A stretch of DNA of 64,000 bases from Streptomyces sp. IMTB 2501 (GTDB taxonomy: Bacteria; Actinomycetota; Actinomycetes; Streptomycetales; Streptomycetaceae), in assembly GCF_001953885.1 (NCBI RefSeq), contig NZ_MQUS01000024.1:86790-150789 (forward strand), given 5' to 3'. The position numbers and the translations under genes were made by a program. Of this stretch, positions 9,201 to 19,071 are shown one piece after another. Each line of letters begins with the position of its first letter. Positions within the stretch are counted from its first letter, which is position 1. Below the pieces are notes generated by a model, which worked only from the letters and a program-made list of their open reading frames with translations, searched no databases and had not been told where the DNA came from.

Positions 9201-9803
9201 TCACTGATTCCTGTCGCGGCGCGTCTTGATCTGGGCGAGATCGAGATCAACCGGGAACGGCACGTCCAGCTTCATCCGCTCGCGGAAGATGCCCGTACTG
9301 GTGTAGGCGCCGGTCGTCGGCTCCAGCTCGAACACATGTACAGCGGCCCGGCCCTTCTCGTTCTCGACCCGCCAGTATTGGGGGATCTTGGCTCGGGCGT
9401 ACATGATGGGCTTGGCCTCGCGGTCTCGGGAGACGGAGTCCTCGGAGGCGGCCTCGATGGCCAGGACGACCGATTCCGCCGGGAGGCGGGTCTGGTATGG
9501 GTCCTCCACCACGTCCGCGCGCACAACGACCACGCCCGGCTCGGGCCGGTTTTGATCGTCCAGGTCGATGGTGAACTCACGGAACACCTCGAGCTCCTCA
9601 GGTGCCAGTGACTGGAGCTGCCACTTGAAGAAGTCGATAGTGCGCTCGTGAAAGATGGTCCGCGGACTCGCGAAGACCAGGCTCCCGTCGATCAATTCCG
9701 TGTGCGGAGGAAGATTCGGAAGCCGGTCCAGGTCGTCGGCGGTCCAGCCGCCCTCCGGCGGCATCGGCCAGCTGGACGCGGACGCCTTCGGTGCGACGCT
9801 CAT
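9201..9803 (-). CDS. Uma2 family (PD-(D/E)XK-like) protein
   Basis: About 200 residues of the Uma2/DUF820 family, an abundant group in Streptomyces with a type II restriction-endonuclease-like fold and mostly unknown targets. Visible features are the ELIDGSLVF opening strand, PEPGVVVVRADVVEDP with the conserved P-D/E-type core, AIEAASEDSVSRDREAK with the E-x-x-S-x-x-S-x-x-R-D signature, and KIPQYWRVE. The ATG at 9803 follows GGGAGC. An in-frame GTG at 9830 behind GAAGG is an alternative that adds nine residues. Cellular role is not known. Confidence 0.85.
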   Translation of the reverse strand: MSVAPKASASSWPMPPEGGWTADDLDRLPNLPPHTELIDGSLVFASPRTIFHERTIDFFKWQLQSLAPEELEVFREFTIDLDDQNRPEPGVVVVRADVVEDPYQTRLPAESVVLAIEAASEDSVSRDREAKPIMYARAKIPQYWRVENEKGRAAVHVFELEPTTGAYTSTGIFRERMKLDVPFPVDLDLAQIKTRRDRNQ

Positions 9804-9923
9804 CGGTGCTCCCATGGGACGGAGTCTCACCGGTGCCTTCAGACTATTGGCGGGAAACGGGCAGGTCTCCTGCGAACCTGTGAACGACCATCGTGTCCTT
9901 GACGTGCGATGGCTCGGGGAGCC

Positions 9924-9932
9924 TGTGGATAA
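9924..9932 (-). promoter_or_regulatory. Isolated consensus DnaA box upstream of recQ
   Basis: The complement of this 9-mer reads TTATCCACA, the strong DnaA-box consensus. It stands alone about 80 nt before the recQ start. One box in a 64-kb window can occur by chance, so binding is only a possibility. Confidence 0.3.
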
Positions 9933-10014
9933 GTCCGTGGCTGTCGGTCCGGGCCCCTATCGTGGATGCAGCGGTCGAGAGACGACACACGGGGGACCGG
10001 CGGGGGACAGGACG

Positions 10015-11997
<1,983 letters not shown>

Positions 11998-12054
11998 CCG
12001 ACTGGACGTGGACGACTGGCTTCCGCGAGCCGGTCCGAGGCGATGCCGGGGGTG

Positions 12055-14820
12055 TCACAGTCCTCGCGCGGCGTAAGCCCTGACGTCCGCGTCCGAGTCG
12101 GCCGTGGCGGTGGCAAGGGCCGCGCTGGCCTCCTCCGTGGCCCGGTGCCGGGTCAGGGCCAGCACCGCCGCCTTGCGCACGTCGGCGTTCGGGTCGGCCA
12201 GCGCCTTGGCCAAGGCGGGTACGGCGGTCTCCGCGGCCGCGGCCGACAGCGCGGTGGCGGCACCGGAGCGGACCTGCCACGCCGGGTCGGACAGTGCGGC
12301 GACGGAGCGGGCGGCGAGCGGGGCCGGGCAGCCGGTGCCGGCGAGCGCGGCGAGCGCGGCGCCGCGCACCAGCGGATCGGTGTCCTCGGAGAGCCGGTCC
12401 AGGGTGGCGGTGAGCAGCTCGCGATCGGCTTCGGTCAGGGACGCCGAGCCGACAGAGGCCAGAGCCTTGGCCACGGTGACCCGGACCTCCCGGGAGGGAT
12501 CGTCCGCGGCGCCCGCCAGCGGCCGGACCGCGTCGACGGAGACGAGCGCCCGTACGGCCTCGGTACGGACGGCGATGTCGGGGTCGTCCAGCGCCGCCGC
12601 GAACACCCCGGCCTCGCCGAGCCGCAGGGCGCGCAGCACATCGAGGGCGGCGGCACGGACCACAGGGTCGGCCGTGGCGAGGGCACCGGTGAGCGCGCTG
12701 CCCAGGGCTGCTTCGGGCGGCAGGGTCTCGACCAGTTCGCGCAGCGAGGCAGCGGCGGTCGCGCGGACGTCGGTGTCGGGATCGGACAGGGCTCCGGCCA
12801 GGGCCTGTCCGGTGCCGGGCGGCACGGTCTCGGTGAGGACCGAGACGGCCGTACGGCGGACGGCGGCATCCGGATCGGTCAAGTACGGCTCGACCAGGCC
12901 GAGTTCGGGTTCCATCTCGGCGAGCCTCAGCAGCTCCAGCAGCCGGGGTGAGGCGGTGCCCGGCGCGCCGCTCCGGTCGGCGGAGGCGGCGGTACGCGCG
13001 GACGTCGGTCCCGCGGCGACCGGCGCCACCTGACGCGGCCCGGCCGTGGCCACGTGCTCGGGACGGACCTCGCCGATCCGCCGGGAGGCACCGCCGACCG
13101 GCGTGAACTCCTCGACCGGGACCAGATACGGAGCCACGGGACGGGCCGTGAACTCCATCGCACCAGAGGGGGACTTGTGCAGATCGAGATGGTGGAACCA
13201 GGAGACGTCGTCGCGCCCGGGGTGGTCGAGGCGGTCGTGGTAGAGGCCCCAGCGGGACTCGGTGCGGGCAAGAGAGGCACGGGCGGCCATCTCGGCGCAG
13301 TCCCGGATGAAGGTGACCTCGGCGCAGCGCATCAGCTCGTGCGGGGTGCGGGCGCCCATGGCGGCGATGTCGGCGCGCATCCGCTCGAAGGCCTCCAGGG
13401 CGAGGGAGAGCCGCGCACCGGACTTCGGCGGTGCGACGTAGTCGTTCACGAAGCGGCGCAGCTTGTACTCGACCTGGGGCTGCGGCGGGCCGTCCGGGTT
13501 GCGCAGCGGGCGGTAGATCAGCTCGTGCGCCTCGCGGACCTGGTCCGTGGGCAGTTCGCCGTCGTACGCCGTGTACTGGGCGGCGTCCGCGCCCGCGAGG
13601 TCACCGAAGACGAAGGCGCCGATCATGTAGTTGTGCGGGACGCAGGCGAGGTCCCCGGCGGCGTACAGGCGCGGGACGGTCGTACGGGCGTGGTCGTCGA
13701 CGCGGACGCCGGAGGCGGAGTGGCCGCCGCACAGGCCGATCTCGGAGATGTGCATCTCGACGTCGTGGGTGCGGTAGTCGTGCCCGCGGCCGGCGTGGAA
13801 GGTGCCCCGGGTGGGCCGCTCCGTGGAGTGCAGGATCGACTCCAGCGCGGAGACGGACTCCTCGGGGAGGTGACTGAGCTTGAGGTAGACCGGGCCGCGG
13901 TCGCTGGCGACCTCCGCGGCGAACTCGGTCATCATCTGCCCCGACCAGTAGTCGGAGTCGACGAAGCGCTCGCCGTGCCGGTTGACCTGGTAGCCGCCGA
14001 AGGGGTTGGCGACGTAGGCGCAGGCCGGGCCGTTGTAGTCCTTGATGAGCGGGTTGATCTGGAAGCACTCGATGCCGGTCAGCTCGGCGCCCGCGTGGTA
14101 GGCCATGGCGTACCCGTCGCCGGCGTTGGTGGGGTTCTCGTAGGTGCCGTAGAGGTAGCCGGAGGCGGGCAGGCCGAGCCGGCCGCAGGCGCCGGTGGCG
14201 AGGATGACCGCGCCCGCGCGGACGGTGACGAAGGCGCCGGTGCGGGTGTGGAAGCCGGCGGCACCCATGGCCCGCCCCCCGGCGGTCAGGACCCGGACCG
14301 GCATCACCCGGTTCTCGATCCGGATCCGCTCCCGCATCTCGCGCCGCCGCAACTGCCGGTAGAGGACCTTTTTGACGTCCTTGCCCTCTGGCATGGGCAG
14401 TACGTACGAGCCGGAGCGATGGACCTGGCGGACCGCGTACTCTCCGTGCTCGTCCTTCTCGAACTTGACCCCGTACGACTCCAGCCGCTGGACCATCGCG
14501 AAACCGCGGGTCGCGGTCTGGCGGACGGTGGACTGGTCGACGATGCCGTCGTTCGCGCGAGTGATCTCGGCGACGTAGTCGTCGGGTTCGGCACGGCCCG
14601 GGACGACCGCGTTGTTGACACCGTCCATGCCCATGGCGAGCGCGCCGGAGTGGCGGACGTGGGCCTTCTCCAGCAGCAGGACGTTCGCGCCGCGCTCGGC
14701 GGCGGTCAGGGCGGCCATGGTGCCGGCGGTGCCGCCGCCGATCACGAGGACGTCGCAGGTCAGCTCCTCGGCGTCAGCGACGGCGGGAATCTCCGAGGGG
14801 GTGGCGGCGGGGCTGGTCAC
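12055..14820 (-). CDS. AprA/fumarate-reductase-like flavoprotein with C-terminal HEAT repeats
   Basis: The 921-residue product has two parts. Residues 1 to about 620 form a fumarate reductase/succinate dehydrogenase-type flavoprotein: FAD-binding VLVIGGGTAGTMAAL near 25, LLLEKAHVRHSGA, GAVILATGACGRLG near 205 and YAAGDLACVPHNYMIGA near 395. The spacing, including GMDGVNN and ENPTNAGDGYAMAYHAGAEL, recalls the alpha subunit of APS reductase more than FrdA or SdhA. From about 625 to the end are roughly eight HEAT/PBS-lyase repeats of the DPDxxVRxxAxxAL type. It is the last gene of the operon, GTG start after GAAAGG, 11 nt past the ATPase gene. Substrate is not known. An AprAB-like pair with the ferredoxin at 17876-18103 is inferred. 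Confidence 0.85.
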   Translation of the reverse strand: MTSPAATPSEIPAVADAEELTCDVLVIGGGTAGTMAALTAAERGANVLLLEKAHVRHSGALAMGMDGVNNAVVPGRAEPDDYVAEITRANDGIVDQSTVRQTATRGFAMVQRLESYGVKFEKDEHGEYAVRQVHRSGSYVLPMPEGKDVKKVLYRQLRRREMRERIRIENRVMPVRVLTAGGRAMGAAGFHTRTGAFVTVRAGAVILATGACGRLGLPASGYLYGTYENPTNAGDGYAMAYHAGAELTGIECFQINPLIKDYNGPACAYVANPFGGYQVNRHGERFVDSDYWSGQMMTEFAAEVASDRGPVYLKLSHLPEESVSALESILHSTERPTRGTFHAGRGHDYRTHDVEMHISEIGLCGGHSASGVRVDDHARTTVPRLYAAGDLACVPHNYMIGAFVFGDLAGADAAQYTAYDGELPTDQVREAHELIYRPLRNPDGPPQPQVEYKLRRFVNDYVAPPKSGARLSLALEAFERMRADIAAMGARTPHELMRCAEVTFIRDCAEMAARASLARTESRWGLYHDRLDHPGRDDVSWFHHLDLHKSPSGAMEFTARPVAPYLVPVEEFTPVGGASRRIGEVRPEHVATAGPRQVAPVAAGPTSARTAASADRSGAPGTASPRLLELLRLAEMEPELGLVEPYLTDPDAAVRRTAVSVLTETVPPGTGQALAGALSDPDTDVRATAAASLRELVETLPPEAALGSALTGALATADPVVRAAALDVLRALRLGEAGVFAAALDDPDIAVRTEAVRALVSVDAVRPLAGAADDPSREVRVTVAKALASVGSASLTEADRELLTATLDRLSEDTDPLVRGAALAALAGTGCPAPLAARSVAALSDPAWQVRSGAATALSAAAAETAVPALAKALADPNADVRKAAVLALTRHRATEEASAALATATADSDADVRAYAARGL

Positions 14821-14831
14821 CGGGGTGCCTT

Positions 14832-15623
14832 TCAGGAGCCGAGCGAGGTGAGGATGTCGCGGCGCAGGGCCACGCGTGCGGGGGCGTCGACGGCCCCACG
14901 GTCGCGGGGCCCGGGTACGTCGCGGACGGCGGCCACCCGGCCGGAGCCGAGCAGGGCCACGCGGTCGCCGAGGAAGAGGGCCTCGTCCACGTCGTGCGTG
15001 ACGAAGACGACGGTCGCGCCCGTGCCGCGCAACACCTCCACCAGCAGGTCCTGCATGCCGGAACGGGTCTGGGCGTCGAGGGCACCGAAGGGCTCGTCCA
15101 TGAGGACCGCGCGCGGGCTGTCGGCCAGCGCGCGGGCCAACTGGGCCCGCTGGCGCTGCCCGCCGGACACCCGGTGCGGCAACTGCCCTGCCTGCACGCT
15201 GAGCCCGACGCGAGCAAGCCAGGACTCGGCCCGGGAACGGCGTTCGGAACGCGGTACGCCGCTGATGGCGAGCGGCAGCTCGACGTTCGCGCGCAAGGTG
15301 CGCCAGGGCAGCAGCGCGTCCTCCTGGAAGACCAGCGCACGGTCGGCCGACGGCCCGGTCAGCGGCACGCCGTCCACCTCGGCCGCGCCGCCCAGCGGAG
15401 GCAGCAGCCCGGCGAGGGTGCGCAGCAGCGTGGACTTGCCGCAGCCGGAGGGGCCCACGACGGTGAGGATCTCGCCGGGGGCCACCTCCAGGTCGACGTC
15501 GTGCAACACGGGCGCATCCGGGCGGCCGAGCACGGCGGACCGGAAGACGAGCCGGGTACCGCGTGCGGTCTCCGCCGCCGGCGCGGCTAGGGGAGCGGTT
15601 ACGGTCTCAGACGAGTTGCTCAT
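14832..15623 (-). CDS. ABC transporter ATP-binding protein (SsuB/TauB-like)
   Basis: ATPase of 263 residues for a sulfonate/nitrate/taurine-type importer. Walker A GPSGCGKSTLL, Q-loop VFQEDALLPWRT, signature VSGGQRQRAQLARAL, Walker B AVLMDEPFGALD and switch THDVDEALFL are all intact. The ATG at 15623 follows GAGGAGG. The upstream in-frame ATG at 15737 lies inside the permease gene and is rejected. The start overlaps the permease 3' end by 17 nt, indicating a shared operon. Its nearest functional partners are the adjacent permease and binding protein. Confidence 0.93.
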   Translation of the reverse strand: MSNSSETVTAPLAAPAAETARGTRLVFRSAVLGRPDAPVLHDVDLEVAPGEILTVVGPSGCGKSTLLRTLAGLLPPLGGAAEVDGVPLTGPSADRALVFQEDALLPWRTLRANVELPLAISGVPRSERRSRAESWLARVGLSVQAGQLPHRVSGGQRQRAQLARALADSPRAVLMDEPFGALDAQTRSGMQDLLVEVLRGTGATVVFVTHDVDEALFLGDRVALLGSGRVAAVRDVPGPRDRGAVDAPARVALRRDILTSLGS

Positions 15624-16521
15624 CAAGGGCCTCCTCGCTGTCCTTCTGACCCTGCTGCTCGGACTGGGCCTGGTGCTCGGAATCGCCGTCGGCGCGAACG
15701 GGGGCGGCGACACGCCCGGGCGTGCGGGTGCGGCCACCGGGGACGTACGAGGCGCGGGGCAGCCAGCGGGTCAGGCGCCGGCCGAGAAGTTCCACGGCCG
15801 TGGAGGTGACCCAGCCGAGGACGCCGATCGTGACCATGCCGACGAAGACGTCGGGGTAGTTCACCACCGTGTAGTCCTGCCAGGTGCGGTAGCCGACCCC
15901 GTACTGGCCGGAGATCATCTCGGCGGAGATCACGCAGATCCACGACACGCCGATACCGACCGACAGCCCGCCGAAGATGCCGGGCAGCGCGCCGGGCAGC
16001 ACGACCGAGGCGAGGATCCGCAGCCGTCCGCCGCCCATGGTGCGTACCGCCTCCTCCCACACAGGGGTCAGCGCGCGGACCGCGTGCCGGGTGGAGACCA
16101 GTACTGGGAAGAAGGCCGCGGCGCAGGTGATGAAGACGATGCCCTGCTCGTTGGAGGGGAACAGGAGGATCGCCACCGGGACGAGGGCGATCGCCGGGAT
16201 CGGGCGGATCACCTCCAGGACCGGGCCCAGCAGATCCTCGGCGAGGCGCGAGCGGGCCACGAGTACACCGGTCGCCACGCCCAGGACGGCGGCGAGCACG
16301 AAGCCGGTGAGGATCCGGGTGAGGCTGTCGGTGAGGTCGGTCCAGTAGTCGCTGCCGGAGAGCCGGCCAGCGAAAGCGCGGGCCACGTCGGTGACCGTCG
16401 GGAACTGCGAGAAACGCAGCCACAGGTCGACGTCCAGACTTGTCAGCAACTGCCACAGGCCGAGGAAAGCGGCCAGGGAGGCCGTCCGCAGCGCATACCG
16501 GGCCAGGGGCCGCCGGGTCAT
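15607..16521 (-). CDS. ABC transporter permease (SsuC/TauC-like)
   Basis: Integral membrane permease of 304 residues with about six hydrophobic helices. The coupling-loop EAA motif is visible as EEAVRTMGGGRLRILASVVLPGALP cut by its conserved glycine (core GAxPGIFGGLSVGIG). Sequences like EVIRPIPAIALVPVAILLFP are typical of the taurine/nitrate importer permeases. The last 45 residues are a charged, glutamine-rich cytoplasmic tail that overlaps the ATPase gene. The ATG at 16521 overlaps the stop of the binding-protein gene (ATGA). Confidence 0.93.
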   Translation of the reverse strand: MTRRPLARYALRTASLAAFLGLWQLLTSLDVDLWLRFSQFPTVTDVARAFAGRLSGSDYWTDLTDSLTRILTGFVLAAVLGVATGVLVARSRLAEDLLGPVLEVIRPIPAIALVPVAILLFPSNEQGIVFITCAAAFFPVLVSTRHAVRALTPVWEEAVRTMGGGRLRILASVVLPGALPGIFGGLSVGIGVSWICVISAEMISGQYGVGYRTWQDYTVVNYPDVFVGMVTIGVLGWVTSTAVELLGRRLTRWLPRASYVPGGRTRTPGRVAAPVRADGDSEHQAQSEQQGQKDSEEALDEQLV

Positions 16522-17861
16522 GAGGCCTGCTCCAGAGCATCGCGGTACGACACGGTACGGGCGCCGTCGTGGGCGGTGACGTAGGCCTGCGCGGTCGCAG
16601 GGGTGACGAAGGGGAGCAACTGGTTGCCGTCGGCCACCCAGACCGCCTTGTTGGCGAACCACAGGGTGCCGGTGGTGGCGTCCGGCACGTAGGCGGCGCG
16701 GGTGCCGTTGCGGTGCCCGGCCAGGTACGCCAGCAACTCCTTCGCGGACTTGAAGGAGATGGTCTCCTCGCTGCCCTTGGGCCACACCTCGCTCGCGGCC
16801 GGCGCGGGTGATGCGTTGAGCTGCTGGGTGTACGCGGAGCCGAGGGCCTTCTTGACGTACTGGTCGTCGACGAAAGAGGCCACGTCGATGTCGCCGGTCA
16901 GCTTGGCGGCCTTCAGCACGGCCACGTCCTGCTTCAGCGCGGAGACGAGTTGGGGCTTGACGGCGGGGTCGAAGGTGGCGATGCCGTGGGCGCCGTTGTA
17001 GAGGTAGACGACCTCGGCGGGAAGGCCTGTGGCCTCGGCGACCTTCTCCGCCGCGGCGACGGGGCGAGTGTTGAGGTAGTCCGTTGCCTCCTCCTGGGCC
17101 TTGAGGAAGGCCTCCAGGACGGCCGGGTACTGCTTGGCGAAGTCCTCGCGTGCGGTGACGCCGTGGAAGGTGGGGAGGTTCAGCTGGGCGCCGTCGTACA
17201 GGGCCTTCGCCTTGCCCTGGTAGGCGAGCAGGCCCGGCCAGGCGACGAACTGCGACAGGGCGTCCACACTGCCGGCGGAGAGCGCCGAAGCGCCCACGGC
17301 AGGCTGCTGGTTGAGTTTGGAGATGCCCTTGTCGGGGTCGATGCCGGCGCGCTGCAGGGCCCGGACGAGGGTGCCGTCGGCGGCGGAGCCGACGCTCGTG
17401 GAGATCTTCTTGCCCTCCAGGTCCTTCAGGCTGGTGAGTTGCGAATCGGGCGCGGTGACGACGGTGTTGAGGCCGCCGCGCAGGTTGTAGCCGGTCACCG
17501 AGACCAGCTGGGTGGGGCGGCCGAGCTGCTTGCCTCGGGCGGCGTTGAGCAGCAGCGGGAAGTCACCCATCGAGCCGATGTCGATCTTGCCGGCAGTCAT
17601 CTGGGCGGTGATCGGGGCGCCGGTGGCGTAGTCCTGCCAGTCGACCTTGTAGGTGTGGCCGTCGTGCAGGGAGTTGAGCTGCTTCTCGAAGGAGCCGAGG
17701 GAACGCAGCAAGGTGCCCGCGGTTACGGTGTTGATGGTCTTGGACTGGTAGCCGACGGTCACGGTGACTGTGGAGCCGTTGCCCGCCTCGGCACTGCCGC
17801 CGCAGGCGGACAGGGGAAGGAGGAGCACGGCTGCCGCTGCGGTAACTGCCTTTCGTTTCAT
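16518..17861 (-). CDS. Lipoprotein ABC substrate-binding protein with NosL-like C-terminal domain
   Basis: A 447-residue exported lipoprotein. The signal peptide MKRKAVTAAAAVLLLPLSAC ends in a lipobox with Cys20. Residues 30-345 match SsuA/TauA-type binding proteins: VTVGYQSKTINTVTAG, GKIDIGSMGDFPLLLNA and SLKDLEGKKISTSVGSAADG. Residues about 369-447 are extra. They read like a NosL/DUF-type fold (YVPDATTGTLWFANKAVWV, then PFVTPATAQAYVTAHDGART and a final VSYRDAL). NosL proteins are copper-binding accessory factors, so a fused NosL-like module on a binding protein is unusual. The start follows GAGAGGG. The longer upstream frame runs through the ferredoxin gene and is rejected. Confidence 0.85.
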   Translation of the reverse strand: MKRKAVTAAAAVLLLPLSACGGSAEAGNGSTVTVTVGYQSKTINTVTAGTLLRSLGSFEKQLNSLHDGHTYKVDWQDYATGAPITAQMTAGKIDIGSMGDFPLLLNAARGKQLGRPTQLVSVTGYNLRGGLNTVVTAPDSQLTSLKDLEGKKISTSVGSAADGTLVRALQRAGIDPDKGISKLNQQPAVGASALSAGSVDALSQFVAWPGLLAYQGKAKALYDGAQLNLPTFHGVTAREDFAKQYPAVLEAFLKAQEEATDYLNTRPVAAAEKVAEATGLPAEVVYLYNGAHGIATFDPAVKPQLVSALKQDVAVLKAAKLTGDIDVASFVDDQYVKKALGSAYTQQLNASPAPAASEVWPKGSEETISFKSAKELLAYLAGHRNGTRAAYVPDATTGTLWFANKAVWVADGNQLLPFVTPATAQAYVTAHDGARTVSYRDALEQAS

Positions 17862-17875
17862 GATGGTTGTCCCTC

Positions 17876-18103
17876 TCACCGCAGCAGATAGGGCATGTTG
17901 ACCGTGACGGCTCCGGTGGGGCAGCGGGCCGCGCAGGGGCCGCAGTACCAGCACTCGTCGACGTGCATGTACGCCTTGCCGTTGGTCTCGTCGATGGCGA
18001 GGGAGTCCAGCGGGCACATGTCCACGCAGAGGGTGCAGCCGTCGATGCACTTCGACTCGTCGATGGTCACGGGCACGTCGGCCCGCTGGGGCGCCAAGGG
18101 CAT
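17876..18103 (-). CDS. 2[4Fe-4S] ferredoxin, AprB-like
   Basis: A 75-residue ferredoxin with two cluster motifs, CIDGCTLCVDMCP (first spacing C-x3-C) and CWYCGPCAARCPTGAV. The tryptophan directly after the first cysteine of the second motif, followed by CPTGA, is the arrangement in the APS reductase beta subunit, where a Trp lies between the clusters and the flavin (from memory of the Archaeoglobus enzyme). It lies 14 nt before the binding-protein gene, in the same operon as the AprA-like flavoprotein, and is its probable electron partner. ATG at 18103 follows GGAGA. Confidence 0.88.
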   Translation of the reverse strand: MPLAPQRADVPVTIDESKCIDGCTLCVDMCPLDSLAIDETNGKAYMHVDECWYCGPCAARCPTGAVTVNMPYLLR

Positions 18104-18150
18104 GGCTGTCTCCAGGAAACGTGCAGGCAGGGATGTGTGCAGGCGGAGGA

Positions 18151-18939
18151 CTACGACCGGTGGAGCAGGCCGCTCATGGTGATCCGGTCGCCGCGGAAGC
18201 GGATGAACTCCAGGTCGACGGGGCGGCCGTCGGCGAGGTGGGTGAGGCGTTCCAGCATCAGTACGGCGGCGCCGCGCGGGGCCTGGAGCACGGCGGCGGA
18301 GTGAGTGTCCGCGTTCACCGCCTCCAGGGTGATCTCGGCGTGGCCGAGGCGCTGGCCGGTGATGCCTTCCAGGAGGCGGAAGACATCGGTGTTCTCCAGG
18401 TCGGCGCCGAGCAGGGCGGTGCCGATGTCGAGCGGGATGTATGTGAGGTCGAGGGAGAGGGGGAGGCCGTTCAGGCGGCGCAGGCGCTCGATGTAGAGGA
18501 CGTCGGCGCCGGCGGGGACGCGGAGGCGGTCGGCCACCGGGGCGGGGGCGGGTGCGGGTCCCATCGTGCGGACCTCGTTGGTGACGTGGCCGTGTTCGCG
18601 GAGGGTTTCCGCGAGGCCCATCAGGCGGTCGAGCCCGTGCGGGTACTTCTGGGCGACGACCACGGTGCCGACTCCGGGCAGCCGTTCCACCAGGCCTTCG
18701 GCCCGGAGGAGGTCCAGGGCCTGGCGGACGGTGTTGCGGGAGGCGCGGTAGTCGACGGAGAGGGTCGACTCGTGGGGGAGGGGGCCGTTCTGGAAGGCGC
18801 CGGTGAGGATCTGGTGGCGCAGCAGGTCGGCGAGTTGCCGGGCCCGGTCCGCACGCAGCCGGCGACGCGTGCGGTGGGCGGCGACGGTGGTCGCGGCGCC
18901 CTGACCGGCGTGGTCGCGGGGGCGGTCGGTGGGTGGCAT
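18151..18939 (-). CDS. GntR/HutC-type transcriptional regulator with UTRA domain
   Basis: About 262 residues. An N-terminal GntR winged helix (ADLLRHQILTGAFQNG, then RASRNTVRQALDLLRAEGLV) is followed by a UTRA effector domain ending in FIRFRGDRITMSG, which places it in the HutC subfamily. It is first in the same-strand cluster, 47 nt before the ferredoxin gene, so it probably controls the operon and itself. Start choice is uncertain: ATGs at 18939 and 18951 both lack a clear ribosome-binding site, and the frame is open to 19059. Confidence 0.88.
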   Translation of the reverse strand: MPPTDRPRDHAGQGAATTVAAHRTRRRLRADRARQLADLLRHQILTGAFQNGPLPHESTLSVDYRASRNTVRQALDLLRAEGLVERLPGVGTVVVAQKYPHGLDRLMGLAETLREHGHVTNEVRTMGPAPAPAPVADRLRVPAGADVLYIERLRRLNGLPLSLDLTYIPLDIGTALLGADLENTDVFRLLEGITGQRLGHAEITLEAVNADTHSAAVLQAPRGAAVLMLERLTHLADGRPVDLEFIRFRGDRITMSGLLHRS

Positions 18940-18972
18940 GGCTGGAACCATACCGATGCGATAGGGAAAGTC

Positions 18973-18990
18973 GTGTTGCTGAAGTGTTGC
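18973..18990 (-). promoter_or_regulatory. Possible operator upstream of the gntR operon (GCAACAC direct repeat)
   Basis: On the minus strand the heptamer GCAACAC occurs twice with an 11-bp period, 34-51 nt before the gntR start at 18939. Spacing of one helical turn suits a regulator site. No clear -35/-10 pair was recognised. Confidence 0.3.
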
Positions 18991-19071
18991 GCCAGGTACG
19001 GGGGCGTTGGATGCCTGGCTGAGCTGTGGCTTTCCGTCAAGGGCGGGAAGATCTGCCACCCGGTGGGACGG

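Noticed and set aside
9924..9932. Replication origin near recQ or nuoN based on DnaA boxes
   Set aside because: Only one or two boxes occur. Streptomyces origins have many clustered boxes next to dnaA/dnaN, which are absent.
13054..16584. A long plus-strand frame opposite the flavoprotein, ATPase and permease genes
   Set aside because: Low-complexity antisense translation. The minus-strand products have intact family motifs and ribosome-binding sites.
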